A DNA stretch of 64,000 bases, taken from the NCBI GenBank assembly GCA_002457145.1, contig NTJP01000003.1:62001-126000 (forward strand), in the 5' to 3' direction. Below are positions 9,566 through 19,502 of this stretch, piece by piece (positions within the stretch are counted from its first letter, which is position 1; each line of letters starts with the position of its first letter). Source of the DNA: Marine Group II euryarchaeote MED-G38 (GTDB lineage: Archaea > Thermoplasmatota > Poseidoniia > Poseidoniales > Thalassarchaeaceae). Under the pieces are notes generated by a model that was given only the letters and a program-made list of their open reading frames with translations, had not been told where the DNA came from and ran no database searches. The translations under genes and the position numbers were made by a program.

Positions 9566-10276
9566 ATGCTCAGAGTTCAATCTCTAACAAAAGGATTTGG
9601 TTCCGGTCGAAATAGGTTAGAAGTCCTTAAGGGAATAGATTTAGAAATTACTTCAGGAGAATTAGTTGCTCTAATGGGGCCCTCTGGATGCGGTAAATCT
9701 ACACTCCTAAATATCATTGGAGGGATATTAGATGCTGATTCAGGACAAATTTCTTTACAAGAATATGTATATGGAACTAAGCCACCAAATAAAGTTGTTG
9801 ACGTCCGTAGAAATGGGGTTGGATGGATATTTCAAGACTTCCACCTCATAGATAGACTATCTGCTTTAGATAACGTTATTTTTGCTTTGGAGTTAGCTGG
9901 TTTCACCTCTTCAGAAGCGATGGTGAAAGCAAGAGATGCTTTGAACAAAGTGAGCCTTGGAGATCGTATGGATTTTATCCCTGATCAACTCTCTGGCGGC
10001 CAGCAACAAAGAGTAGCCATTGCAAGAGCAATTGCCGGCAATCGCCCTCTATTATTAGCTGATGAACCAACTGGTAATTTAGATGTTAAGAGTGGTGAAG
10101 AAATAATTGATTTATTCAAAGAGTTAGCAAAGGATGGCGTATCCATATTGATGGTTACTCATGACCCCATTTTAGCTTCCAAAGCAGATAGAATGTTGCT
10201 ACTCAAGGAGGGTAAAACAGCCGCTTCTGATATCCGTTCAGCTTGGGGAGATGGTGCAGGAGCTGAAGAAAAATGA
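9566..10276 (+). CDS. ABC transporter ATP-binding protein (LolD/MacB type)
   Basis: Walker [10 protein letters not shown], signature LSGGQQQR, Walker [13 protein letters not shown]. Confidence 0.95.
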   Translation: MLRVQSLTKGFGSGRNRLEVLKGIDLEITSGELVALMGPSGCGKSTLLNIIGGILDADSGQISLQEYVYGTKPPNKVVDVRRNGVGWIFQDFHLIDRLSALDNVIFALELAGFTSSEAMVKARDALNKVSLGDRMDFIPDQLSGGQQQRVAIARAIAGNRPLLLADEPTGNLDVKSGEEIIDLFKELAKDGVSILMVTHDPILASKADRMLLLKEGKTAASDIRSAWGDGAGAEEK

Positions 10277-13200
10277 ATTCCTCGAATGGTGATAATTTAA
10301 TGGATCAGATTGCTATGCGTGAAGGAAACGAAGGAGAAAATATTTCTAATTCGGAAATTGAGGTGCCATTAAAAAATATGTACTCAAGAAATACTAATTT
10401 TATTGATTATTTACAATCATCTAAAATTACAAACAAAATTATTTCGTTTCCCGATAATATTATCATGGCAGCCAAAAGCTCTTGGAGAGGACGTGAAAGA
10501 GTATTAGCCGCATTTGCTGGTGTTTTTCTCGCATCATTAGTGATTACTACTGTATTGGCATATTCAGTAGGGCTATCATCAGCATTTCTGCAAGGTGCAT
10601 TAGAGAATGATGTTTTCGATGCACAAATAACCTTTGATGAAGATCCGGGAAAAGATTTCAGAACAAATGATTCTTTGCTATGGGAGTCAACATGCGATGA
10701 AATAATACTCACAGAAGGAATATCTGATTGTGGAATTGTTTATGGAAGACAAGGAATTAGGGCGAATAGTTTTTTTGATGATGATAATATAAAAGCTCAG
10801 CCATTAATAGTAGATTCTGTTACAGCGATTACCGGAGATTGGATAAATGTAAGTTGGGAATATCCAGAAGCATCAGAACAGGGACCCCCAATAAATGATA
10901 ACAGACCAATTAGATTCTATGGAGATGGTGTTTGGGATGGAGAACTAGGGGATCGACATTCTAGAGATACACTTTATGGAACTTGGCCCGTCAACCATAA
11001 CGATGCAGAAAATAATAGAAGTATAATTCTACCATCGCAAATTGCCAGTAGAGCTGGAGTTTCAATAAATGATACAATCGAATCACTGACATTTACATAC
11101 GTCAGCGCTGCTGCAGGTGGCTCGGAATTAGAAGATATTTCTGGAAATTGTGCTGGTGAAATTGAAATAAATTTCGACTCGGGATTTCAATTTTGCAGAG
11201 AAAATCTTACAGTATATAACCTAACAATTTCAGCAATATATGAAGAAGGATCATTTGGTAATCCAACTTTATTATTTAATCCTTTAATGGTTTCAGATTC
11301 AGTACTGAATGATTCTCAAAAGTTACTCTTAATGGATAATGATCATGGTTATTTGGGAGTTTCTGTTGATAGAAATCTTCTTCCAACATCTACAACATCA
11401 GCAGCCACTTCATGGCTTAATGATTTAGAGAAAAATTTAGAAAATAAAGAATATGGCGATTCTTCTATAAAAATACGATATAATGATGTAATATCTGGTA
11501 CAATAGGATTTTTAAATATATTTTTGGGGATAATCCAAGTATTTGATTATATTTTAATGATACCAATTATAATTTTATCTTTTTCAGTTCTCATTTATGG
11601 CCTTGTTTTGTCTTTAGAACAACGGAAAAGGGAAATATCAATTCAACGGGTAATTGGAGGTACTGAAAGAAATCTGACTGGAATGATTTTATTAGAATTA
11701 ACTGTCTTAGGATTTGTAGGGTGGTTCACTGGTTACATATTAGCACTATTGTCTGTCCCATTAGTACTGGATGCAGTAGGATTCATGTCATTCCGCTCAT
11801 CAGATATAAGCGTCAATCCTTCTTTATCATTTGGTACAACTTTTATAATCATTTTATTGACTGTGGGATTGACTTGGTTTTTCGGAAGAAGTAGAGTTAA
11901 AGAATTTTTAAGTATTGAAATTGATGAAGGCGTCAGAAAAGTAACAACTCTTAAGAAATCAAGATTTTTCTTACATGTTATAATTTTTATGATAGGACTC
12001 TTATCCTTCTTTGAAAGTTGGATTGAAAGTAATGGAGGGTGGGGCCCATTTGAATCAAATGGAATAATATCAAATTTCATTGTAAACGCATTAATACTAT
12101 TATTTGGACCCTTTTTGTTATGGATTGGCGGAGCACTTGTTCTTGGTCGTTTAGGTGCTTCAGGGCCAAGAATTTTTACTCTTATTCTAGGCTGGTCTCC
12201 ACTGGTGACAGATATTCGTAGAGGACTCAAAGGGTCTGGATCTAGTGAATCTGTTAACCGATTAGCAGTAATAATGTTACTAACTCTATCCATAGTTACT
12301 TTGGCTGCAGTACAAGGATACACCGGTACTGTTGTGGACGAACGTACAACATCTGCTCAGAATGGAGCAGATCTCCAAGTACAATTTAGCGCTCCGATGA
12401 CTGAAAAGCAAGCAAGAGATGAAATACAACTTGCAATCCAAACTGTTGATAATTCTAATATTCAAGATATAGCTTCAATGACTTCAGTTGGAGATATATT
12501 TACGACCGTAAAAGGAGATGACTCAAGATTAAGAACATGGATATTATTTGACAACCATGAAGATACATTACTTTGGGATACTCAAACAATTCCGACAAGT
12601 ATAACTGATGCTTCTACATTATGGACTAATGATTGGTTTACCGCCGGTTCGAATGCTCGTAGCCAGCTTGATATTACCGACTCAGATATTGAAAGTTTTA
12701 TCACAATTGAATATACTAGTTATAATTTCTCATTTGGATCAGGAGGACTAGAAATAACTTCGACCGTATCGGAAACCAATATTCAATACATGGGCCGCCA
12801 TAGTTGGATTCCAGGTCTTGAACCTACACAATCTTCACAAGTTATAACAATAGGTGAATCTGCATATAGATCATTGGTGGGGAATCAGACTGCAAATTCA
12901 TTCACCTCAAATAAATGGTTTTTTGAATTATGTGATGAAAAAGATAGAAGTTGTGCAGATGCATTACGTCAATTAAATAATGAGATATCAAATAGTGTAG
13001 GAGTTTCTTCTTCTACAGATTGGCCGACTGTTCATGAAGAAAATGAGCGTAAGGGAGGGCTAATATATGGAACTCCGGGCCTATTAAGCCTTCAATTTGT
13101 AGTGGCTTCGCTTGCTTCAGTAGCATCGGCCTTTGTCTTCCTATCACTTGTATTGACACAGAGAAAACGCGAACTGGCTATACTTCAGGCTATAGGTGCG

Positions 13201-13506
13201 AGCCCAAATCAAGTAATTCGTTTGGTATTATTTGAAATTATGGCTATTCTTTTAGTTAGTATGGGATTAGGGGTTATACTTGGTTTGGCAATAGCCGAAT
13301 CTTTCAATGGTTTCTTTGGTATATTTGGATTTATATTTCAGATATTTTTAGGAGAATCAGTTCCAATTGATAGGGAATTGATATGGCCTTGGTTTGATTT
13401 AGTAATAGTCAATAGCTCGGTTTTGCTTGCAGTTATATTAGCATTACTATATACAACACGTAAAGCACTAAAATCAGATTTAGCAATAGTTCTCAAGGGG
13501 GAATAA
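10273..13506 (+). CDS. FtsX/MacB-like ABC transporter permease, large, with two FtsX cores
   Basis: Two FtsX-type segments (LSLEQRKREISIQRVIGGTERNLTGMILLELT and LVLTQRKRELAILQAIGASPNQVIRLVLFEI) separated by additional TM segments and extracytoplasmic domains; 4-nt overlap with upstream ATPase. Confidence 0.9.
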   Translation: MNSSNGDNLMDQIAMREGNEGENISNSEIEVPLKNMYSRNTNFIDYLQSSKITNKIISFPDNIIMAAKSSWRGRERVLAAFAGVFLASLVITTVLAYSVGLSSAFLQGALENDVFDAQITFDEDPGKDFRTNDSLLWESTCDEIILTEGISDCGIVYGRQGIRANSFFDDDNIKAQPLIVDSVTAITGDWINVSWEYPEASEQGPPINDNRPIRFYGDGVWDGELGDRHSRDTLYGTWPVNHNDAENNRSIILPSQIASRAGVSINDTIESLTFTYVSAAAGGSELEDISGNCAGEIEINFDSGFQFCRENLTVYNLTISAIYEEGSFGNPTLLFNPLMVSDSVLNDSQKLLLMDNDHGYLGVSVDRNLLPTSTTSAATSWLNDLEKNLENKEYGDSSIKIRYNDVISGTIGFLNIFLGIIQVFDYILMIPIIILSFSVLIYGLVLSLEQRKREISIQRVIGGTERNLTGMILLELTVLGFVGWFTGYILALLSVPLVLDAVGFMSFRSSDISVNPSLSFGTTFIIILLTVGLTWFFGRSRVKEFLSIEIDEGVRKVTTLKKSRFFLHVIIFMIGLLSFFESWIESNGGWGPFESNGIISNFIVNALILLFGPFLLWIGGALVLGRLGASGPRIFTLILGWSPLVTDIRRGLKGSGSSESVNRLAVIMLLTLSIVTLAAVQGYTGTVVDERTTSAQNGADLQVQFSAPMTEKQARDEIQLAIQTVDNSNIQDIASMTSVGDIFTTVKGDDSRLRTWILFDNHEDTLLWDTQTIPTSITDASTLWTNDWFTAGSNARSQLDITDSDIESFITIEYTSYNFSFGSGGLEITSTVSETNIQYMGRHSWIPGLEPTQSSQVITIGESAYRSLVGNQTANSFTSNKWFFELCDEKDRSCADALRQLNNEISNSVGVSSSTDWPTVHEENERKGGLIYGTPGLLSLQFVVASLASVASAFVFLSLVLTQRKRELAILQAIGASPNQVIRLVLFEIMAILLVSMGLGVILGLAIAESFNGFFGIFGFIFQIFLGESVPIDRELIWPWFDLVIVNSSVLLAVILALLYTTRKALKSDLAIVLKGE

Positions 13507-13508
13507 AT

Positions 13509-14513
13509 TTGAAATTTGATGATAATATTATTCTAAATGCAAATGGTCTGTTTCATATCTATGAATCAAAAGCAGAAGATGGAAATGTGGTCGCACTTAG
13601 AGGAATTCATGTCTCTATTATTGAAGGTGAAGCAGTTGCTGTAGTCGGCCCCTCAGGCTCTGGAAAATCTACCTTGTTGAAATGTCTTGGAGGGCTAATG
13701 AAACCCACTGCTGGAAATGTATCATTAGTAGGTAAGCGTATGACAAGACTCACAGGAAAAGAACTTGTTGAACTTCGGCAAAAAACTATTTCTTTTATTT
13801 TTCAGGATTCTAACTTACTTCCTCACATGAATGCTCTGGATAATGTTGCCCAACCATTAAGACATCAAGGAATAACGCCAAGATTAGCTAGAAGAAAAGC
13901 TCAAGAATTATTGGATAAATTAGGAGTTGGTGAACGTTCTAGAGGTTTACCTGAACAACTATCAGGAGGTGAACAGCAAAGAGTAGCTATTGCTCGAGCA
14001 TTAATTACAGATCCCAAATTAATCCTAGCAGATGAACCAACTGGAGCTTTAGATCCAATAACAAGCAGAGAAGTTTTAAATTTATTTTCAGATCTTAACA
14101 AAGAATTTGGAGTAGCATTCCTCTTAGTCACACATAATAGAGAAGTTGCATCATTTTGCAATCGTTCATTGGAATTAAGAGAGGGTAGATTTGTAGCACA
14201 ACATGGAACTGAAGTAGATATCTCAGATCTTTCAAATAGCAGAGAATTAATAATTGATGATACTGGAACAGTAACACTCCCTCCTGATGTTTTATTAAAA
14301 ATTGGAGGACCTGGTCGCTTTGAAATTCCTATAAATGTAAAAGATAAAATTCAATTGGAAAGGGTAGAAGAAGAAAAGATGAATTTGGAAACAAGTAAAA
14401 AATTAATTCTTTCTCCCTCCTGTCCTGCTTGTTTCCATAAATATTCTGATAATCAAACTCAATTATGCCCCGATTGTGGCTCCAGTAGACCAATGATTGA
14501 AGACAATAATTAA
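13509..14513 (+). CDS. ABC transporter ATP-binding protein with C-terminal zinc ribbon (TTG start)
   Basis: Walker A GPSGSGKST, LSGGEQQR, LILADEPTGALD; C-terminus CPACFHKYSDNQTQLCPDCGSS. Confidence 0.9.
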   Translation: MKFDDNIILNANGLFHIYESKAEDGNVVALRGIHVSIIEGEAVAVVGPSGSGKSTLLKCLGGLMKPTAGNVSLVGKRMTRLTGKELVELRQKTISFIFQDSNLLPHMNALDNVAQPLRHQGITPRLARRKAQELLDKLGVGERSRGLPEQLSGGEQQRVAIARALITDPKLILADEPTGALDPITSREVLNLFSDLNKEFGVAFLLVTHNREVASFCNRSLELREGRFVAQHGTEVDISDLSNSRELIIDDTGTVTLPPDVLLKIGGPGRFEIPINVKDKIQLERVEEEKMNLETSKKLILSPSCPACFHKYSDNQTQLCPDCGSSRPMIEDNN

Positions 14514-14519
14514 AGAACA

Positions 14520-14915
14520 ATGGACCTATTCATTGGATATATGTTACCTTCATTCAATGTTCTTGGTGAGGAATTAATCGAGTGTTCAATAGATCCTTTA
14601 ACAGGTTGGTTTCGTGATGGATGTTGTAATACTGATAGAAATGACAGGTCATTACATACAGTTTGTTGTGTTGTTACAGACGATTTTCTAAATTTTGCAT
14701 TATCAAAAGGTAATAATTTAATCACACCGGCTCCACAATTCAATTTTCCAGGTCTTAAGGATGGAGATAGGTGGTGTGTGTGTGCACAAACTTGGCAAGA
14801 TGCATATGACGTAGGATGTGCTTGCCCCGTTGTTCTTGCAGCCACTCATGAAGAAACTTTACAAATTATTTCTTTAGATAAATTACGAGAATACTCTCTA
14901 GAAACAATCTCTTGA
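14520..14915 (+). CDS. DUF2237 family protein
   Basis: NVLGEELIECSIDPLTGWFRDGCC...HTVCCVVTDDFLNF...PGLKDGDRWCVCAQTW..A......PVVLAATHEETL pattern. Confidence 0.8.
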   Translation: MDLFIGYMLPSFNVLGEELIECSIDPLTGWFRDGCCNTDRNDRSLHTVCCVVTDDFLNFALSKGNNLITPAPQFNFPGLKDGDRWCVCAQTWQDAYDVGCACPVVLAATHEETLQIISLDKLREYSLETIS

Positions 14916-15614
14916 AATTCCGCTATTAGTTCCATCAGGGCATACTGTGTAATACCATTTGGCCCCACTAAAGTCAGCGCCGTCAATAATTGCACCTGTT
15001 AAGTCAGAAAATTGTAAGTCAACCCCCTTCAGACTAGCACCACTTAAATCTGTGAAATTTAAATCTGCATAAGTCATATTCGAATTATCAAATACAGTTT
15101 GATGAAATTTAGTATTTGATGCCTTTATCATATGAAGATTACTATCAATGAAAATACTATTTCCAAAATTACCTTCTCTCAAATCAGCATTTTCCATATT
15201 AGAATTCTCAAAATCAGATTCAATGGCTACAACATTTGTCAAATCTGCAGAAATGAATGAGGAATAAAAGAAATTAGCATATTTCATATTCGCATAAGAT
15301 AAATCCGCATACAAGAAATTTGCTCCTAAGAAAAAACCCTCATCCATATCTGCCTCAGATAGGTCCGCATTGGTAAAATCAACTAACGCAAAATCAGATC
15401 CAGTTAATTCAGATCCTGATGCATTAGCATTAGTCCAATTAGTGTTATCAAAACTTGTGTATCTTAAGTTTAATCCAGATAAGTCAAGATACCTAAAATC
15501 ACCAGTTTCTAAAGCTTCTAGAACTGCAGGATCTACTTTATCCGGTGGTGCTGCACAACCAGATAAAATTGATACAGTTATGAGAATAGAAATAAGTGAT
15601 TTTACTATTTCCAT
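14898..15614 (-). CDS. Pentapeptide-repeat lipoprotein
   Basis: Lipobox LSGCAAPP; many A(D/N)LxxA/S repeats (TNADLSEADMDEGFFLGANFLYADLSYANMKYANF). Confidence 0.85.
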   Translation of the reverse strand: MEIVKSLISILITVSILSGCAAPPDKVDPAVLEALETGDFRYLDLSGLNLRYTSFDNTNWTNANASGSELTGSDFALVDFTNADLSEADMDEGFFLGANFLYADLSYANMKYANFFYSSFISADLTNVVAIESDFENSNMENADLREGNFGNSIFIDSNLHMIKASNTKFHQTVFDNSNMTYADLNFTDLSGASLKGVDLQFSDLTGAIIDGADFSGAKWYYTVCPDGTNSGISRDCF

Positions 15615-15688
15615 ATTTTATCGCGCTACTATTACTCCATTAAATATGTCCATAGAAAGAATATTAATCAGTACTCACTACCTATTCC

Positions 15689-16909
15689 ATGAACTATGTC
15701 ACTCATCTGGAATGTGCCTTTACTGGAGAAATTGTAGAGAAGGGTATTCCTCATACTCTATCACCAGCTGGCAAACCACTCTTGGTTAAATATGATTTAA
15801 AAAGAATGAAAAAAGAAATTACTAGGGAAGATATAGAAAACTCAACTGAACCAGGATTCTGGAGATATTCGCCACTTCTGCCAGTTTCTAATCCCGACAA
15901 TAAGGTATCACTTGGTGAAGTAATTACTCCTCTTATAACACTAAAAAGTAGTGTAGATCACTTACATGTAAATTATGGTAATGTAATATTCAAGGATGAA
16001 TCCCGTCTTCCTACTGGCTCATTCAAAGCCAGAGGTTTAGGTATGGCCGTTTCAATGGCAAAAGAATTTGGCTTCCAACATCTAGCTATACCAACTAATG
16101 GAAATGCAGGCTCTGCACTAGCAGCATATGCCGCAAGAGCTGGTTTGAAATCAACCGTCCTATGCCCAGATAATACCCCTGTAATCAATACTTCTGAAAC
16201 TTTAGCTCAAGGTGCTGATACATTTTTGGTTAATGGGTTGATAGGAGATTGTGGCTCAATTATTAATGAAGGAAAAGAACAAATTGGATGGTTTGCAGTT
16301 TCAACTCTAAAAGAACCCTATAGAATTGAAGGAAAAAAAACCATGGGCCTTGAATTAGCAGAACAATTAGGATGGGATTTACCTGACGTTATATTTTATC
16401 CTACAGGAGGAGGAACAGGCCTGATTGGAATGTGGAAAGCTTTTCATGAATTACTTGAATTAGGATGGATAGATTGTAAATTACCGAGAATGATAGCAGT
16501 TCAGTCTACAGGATGTGCACCTATAGTTAAGGCATGGAATGAAGGTAATAGACATGCAGAATTCTGGGATAATGCGGAAACATTGGCGAGTGGAATTCGT
16601 GTTTCTTCAGCAATTGGTGATTTTCTTATTTTAGATGCTGTAAAAGAATCTGGAGGATTTGCTATTTCAGTTACAGATGAACATATCACTAAGATATGCG
16701 AACATGTAGGCCAAACAGATGGACTTTTACTTTCACCAGAAGGAGCTGCAACCTTTGCGGCATATGAAATATCTCTTGAACAAGGATTAGTAGATAAAAA
16801 TGATAAAGTAATATTATTTAATACTGCAACGGGGCTCAAGTATCCTTTACCAGAAGTAACAAAAAAATTGGTAAAAGAACATGATTTTGATGCATCAAAG
16901 TTCAATTAA
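15689..16909 (+). CDS. thrC: Threonine synthase
   Basis: HLECAFTGE..., GKPLLVKYDL, PLP lysine motif SRLPTGSFKARG, GGGTGLIGMWKAF. Confidence 0.88.
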   Translation: MNYVTHLECAFTGEIVEKGIPHTLSPAGKPLLVKYDLKRMKKEITREDIENSTEPGFWRYSPLLPVSNPDNKVSLGEVITPLITLKSSVDHLHVNYGNVIFKDESRLPTGSFKARGLGMAVSMAKEFGFQHLAIPTNGNAGSALAAYAARAGLKSTVLCPDNTPVINTSETLAQGADTFLVNGLIGDCGSIINEGKEQIGWFAVSTLKEPYRIEGKKTMGLELAEQLGWDLPDVIFYPTGGGTGLIGMWKAFHELLELGWIDCKLPRMIAVQSTGCAPIVKAWNEGNRHAEFWDNAETLASGIRVSSAIGDFLILDAVKESGGFAISVTDEHITKICEHVGQTDGLLLSPEGAATFAAYEISLEQGLVDKNDKVILFNTATGLKYPLPEVTKKLVKEHDFDASKFN

Positions 16910-16995
16910 ATCTTTTTTGAAATATTACTATATGGTCTATTTTTAACATAATTTAATGAAGACTTTCATAACCCATTGATTACTGCATAAGGATA

Positions 16996-19128
16996 GTGTT
17001 GTTTCAACACAATATGAGGTTAAAACTTATGACGCCAATAAAAAACCAAATTTCAACTATCTTAATAATTGCTATGATGTTAATATCAGCCGGATGTTTA
17101 GGTAATAATGATGATGAAAAAGAAGCAGAAGATATTCAATCCAATATTCCATTAACAGGTTGTATGGATATTACCGCAATTAATTATGATGAAAATGCTA
17201 CAATTTCTGATGGCGATAGTTGTGAATTTCCTGACGACCCCGCTGATGATTTACTTTCAATACCTCATAGGGACGGGTGCGATAATACCAATCCAATACA
17301 TTGTATGTTACCATTCCCTTCTGATGCGTTTTTAGTTGATGATGATTCTACTAATACTGGTAAAAGAATTTCATATTCGGCTAATACGATACCAAGTTCC
17401 GGAACAGTTTCACAAATAAATCTCCCGATTATTAATCAAATAGATGGTGCTAGCCCCAATACTCAGATAATGACAGCTTTTGATACAGACCCAGATGTCT
17501 CTCAGATGGCTGGACAATATAGTATCGAAAAAAGTCTTGAAACTGGACATCCTTCGATGATTATCAATCAAAACACAGGAGAATTGATTCCACATTGGAC
17601 CGAAATAGATATCAGATCTGACGAAAGTGAACCATCAATAATCCATCTAAGAACCATTAAAGCATTGGATCATAATACTTCCTATGTAATATTATTCACA
17701 GACCTTAAAGATTCAGATGATAATTACATAGTAGCTCCAGTTGGTTTCGCAGCTCTTCGGGATAATGTAATAACTAATTCTCCTGACATAGAAGATAGAA
17801 GAACTGATTTTCAAGAATTATTTATTTGGATAGAAGAAAATACTGATAGATCAATCAGCTCTTTACAAACAGCATGGGTTTTCAATACTGCATCTACAGA
17901 ATCGATAATCGGTCCATTACTTTCTATGAGAAATGATGCTTTAGAAAGAATTGGCGAAAATGGAATAGGCTGTACTGTTGAATCCAACGAAGAAGTATTA
18001 GATGAAGATGGTAATAGAAGCCACTGGATGCTTACAGGTACTTATACCGCCCCTCAGTATACTGAATCATTTTATCCTCCAACATTAATCAGAAGAACTT
18101 CAGATACTGATCGAACACCTGTTTTTGTAGAAAATAGGGAAATACCATTTTGGTTAGTAATTCCTAACACTGCCGTATCTAATCCGGCAGATTTGACTAT
18201 TTGGGGTCATGGTTTCCTTGGAACTGGCGATACTTCTGGATTATATGGTTGGGCTAATCAAAATAATGCTGCAATGTTGGGAACCAGTTTTTATGGCTGG
18301 TCAAGTGATGATACCATAAGCATAGAATATGCAGTATTGGATATGGAGAAATTTCAACACCAAGCAGAAAGATTGGAACAATCTATGATAAATCAAGTAG
18401 TGATGATTAAATCATTCATGGGTGTTTGTGCTGATTTACCCGAATTACATCACAATGATAGTAGCTTAATAGATAATTCAAATCCAGTATATACTGGATA
18501 TTCTAATGGCGCCATTAGAGGACCATCGATAATTGGTCTTTCCCCAGATCTTAATAGAGGAGTATTATGGGCCGGAGGGTCCTCTTTTTCACATATAATA
18601 GAAAGATGTACACAATATGATAGATTTCATTTCATTTTTGCAAGTGAATATGGATACTCGAGTCAATTAGATAGAGCAGTTGCAATTTCAATCATGCAAT
18701 CTCTTTGGGATTCAGTTGAATCAGATACATTCCTTAGTCTTAGAGAAGAAGGATATCTAGATCAAGTTGAACCTTATGAATTAATGACATTATTCTCTAT
18801 TGGTGATTTACAAATCTCTAATATTTCATCATCAAGGATGATGAGGACAGCTAATATTCCTATTTTGGATTCCTCAACTATAATCCCATATGGTATCGAT
18901 GTAGTCAATGAAACACATCAGGGTTCAGTAGGGGTTTTCTTTGATGGAGGATATATACATGCGCCGGATGGGAATGAATATGGAGAAGAACCACATCCAG
19001 CACACAATGCAATAGGCGCACTAAAAATTGCTCGTGATATGGCTTTTGCATATTTACAAATGCAGGATATTCTAGACACATGCAATGGTAATTGTACATT
19101 TACTTCAGATAACCTAAGTTGGGGTTGA
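16996..19128 (+). CDS. Secreted lipoprotein with CMDITAINYDENATISDGDSCEF motif and alpha/beta-hydrolase-like region
   Basis: Lipobox SAGCLGNN; Cys motif; IWGHGFLG and YTGYSNGAIRG resemble hydrolase oxyanion/nucleophile elbow motifs. True start probably the internal Met MRLKLM or MTPIKN. Confidence 0.7.
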   Translation: MLFQHNMRLKLMTPIKNQISTILIIAMMLISAGCLGNNDDEKEAEDIQSNIPLTGCMDITAINYDENATISDGDSCEFPDDPADDLLSIPHRDGCDNTNPIHCMLPFPSDAFLVDDDSTNTGKRISYSANTIPSSGTVSQINLPIINQIDGASPNTQIMTAFDTDPDVSQMAGQYSIEKSLETGHPSMIINQNTGELIPHWTEIDIRSDESEPSIIHLRTIKALDHNTSYVILFTDLKDSDDNYIVAPVGFAALRDNVITNSPDIEDRRTDFQELFIWIEENTDRSISSLQTAWVFNTASTESIIGPLLSMRNDALERIGENGIGCTVESNEEVLDEDGNRSHWMLTGTYTAPQYTESFYPPTLIRRTSDTDRTPVFVENREIPFWLVIPNTAVSNPADLTIWGHGFLGTGDTSGLYGWANQNNAAMLGTSFYGWSSDDTISIEYAVLDMEKFQHQAERLEQSMINQVVMIKSFMGVCADLPELHHNDSSLIDNSNPVYTGYSNGAIRGPSIIGLSPDLNRGVLWAGGSSFSHIIERCTQYDRFHFIFASEYGYSSQLDRAVAISIMQSLWDSVESDTFLSLREEGYLDQVEPYELMTLFSIGDLQISNISSSRMMRTANIPILDSSTIIPYGIDVVNETHQGSVGVFFDGGYIHAPDGNEYGEEPHPAHNAIGALKIARDMAFAYLQMQDILDTCNGNCTFTSDNLSWG

Positions 19129-19163
19129 GAGGGAAAAAAATAAGTTTATTTGATAAAAGTAAA

Positions 19164-19397
19164 TTACTTTTTATCGCTTGAATTATCTATATTTTCTCGT
19201 TCTCTTTTTTCCTTTAGAAACAATACCAATGATTCTAAATTTGAAAATTCTATAGTTACCATACTGATGTTATCACAATCCTGACAAATAAATCTCTTAC
19301 CAGTTTCATAACCCATATATGGTGTTATTCTAGGGCTAAAACAATTTGAGCAGACTTCAACAACTTTGTCACTTTGGTTAATCCAGTCAGTTCCCAC
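19164..19397 (-). CDS. Small zinc-ribbon protein (77 aa)
   Basis: CSNCFSPRITPYMGYETGKRFICQDCD: two CXXC knuckles. Confidence 0.6.
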   Translation of the reverse strand: MGTDWINQSDKVVEVCSNCFSPRITPYMGYETGKRFICQDCDNISMVTIEFSNLESLVLFLKEKRERENIDNSSDKK

Positions 19398-19502
19398 ATT
19401 ACGGTGACATTATCTGACGTTTATAATAAATTGTTATATTTATATTATTATTTATAATGAATCCGTAGACAACTCTAAAGCATACCTGCTTAAAGATGAT
19501 TT

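Noticed and set aside
11733-12323. 196-aa minus-strand ORF
   Set aside because: Antisense to the FtsX permease; composition typical of shadow ORFs.
15370-15789. 139-aa plus-strand ORF
   Set aside because: Antisense to the pentapeptide-repeat lipoprotein and overlaps thrC in another frame.
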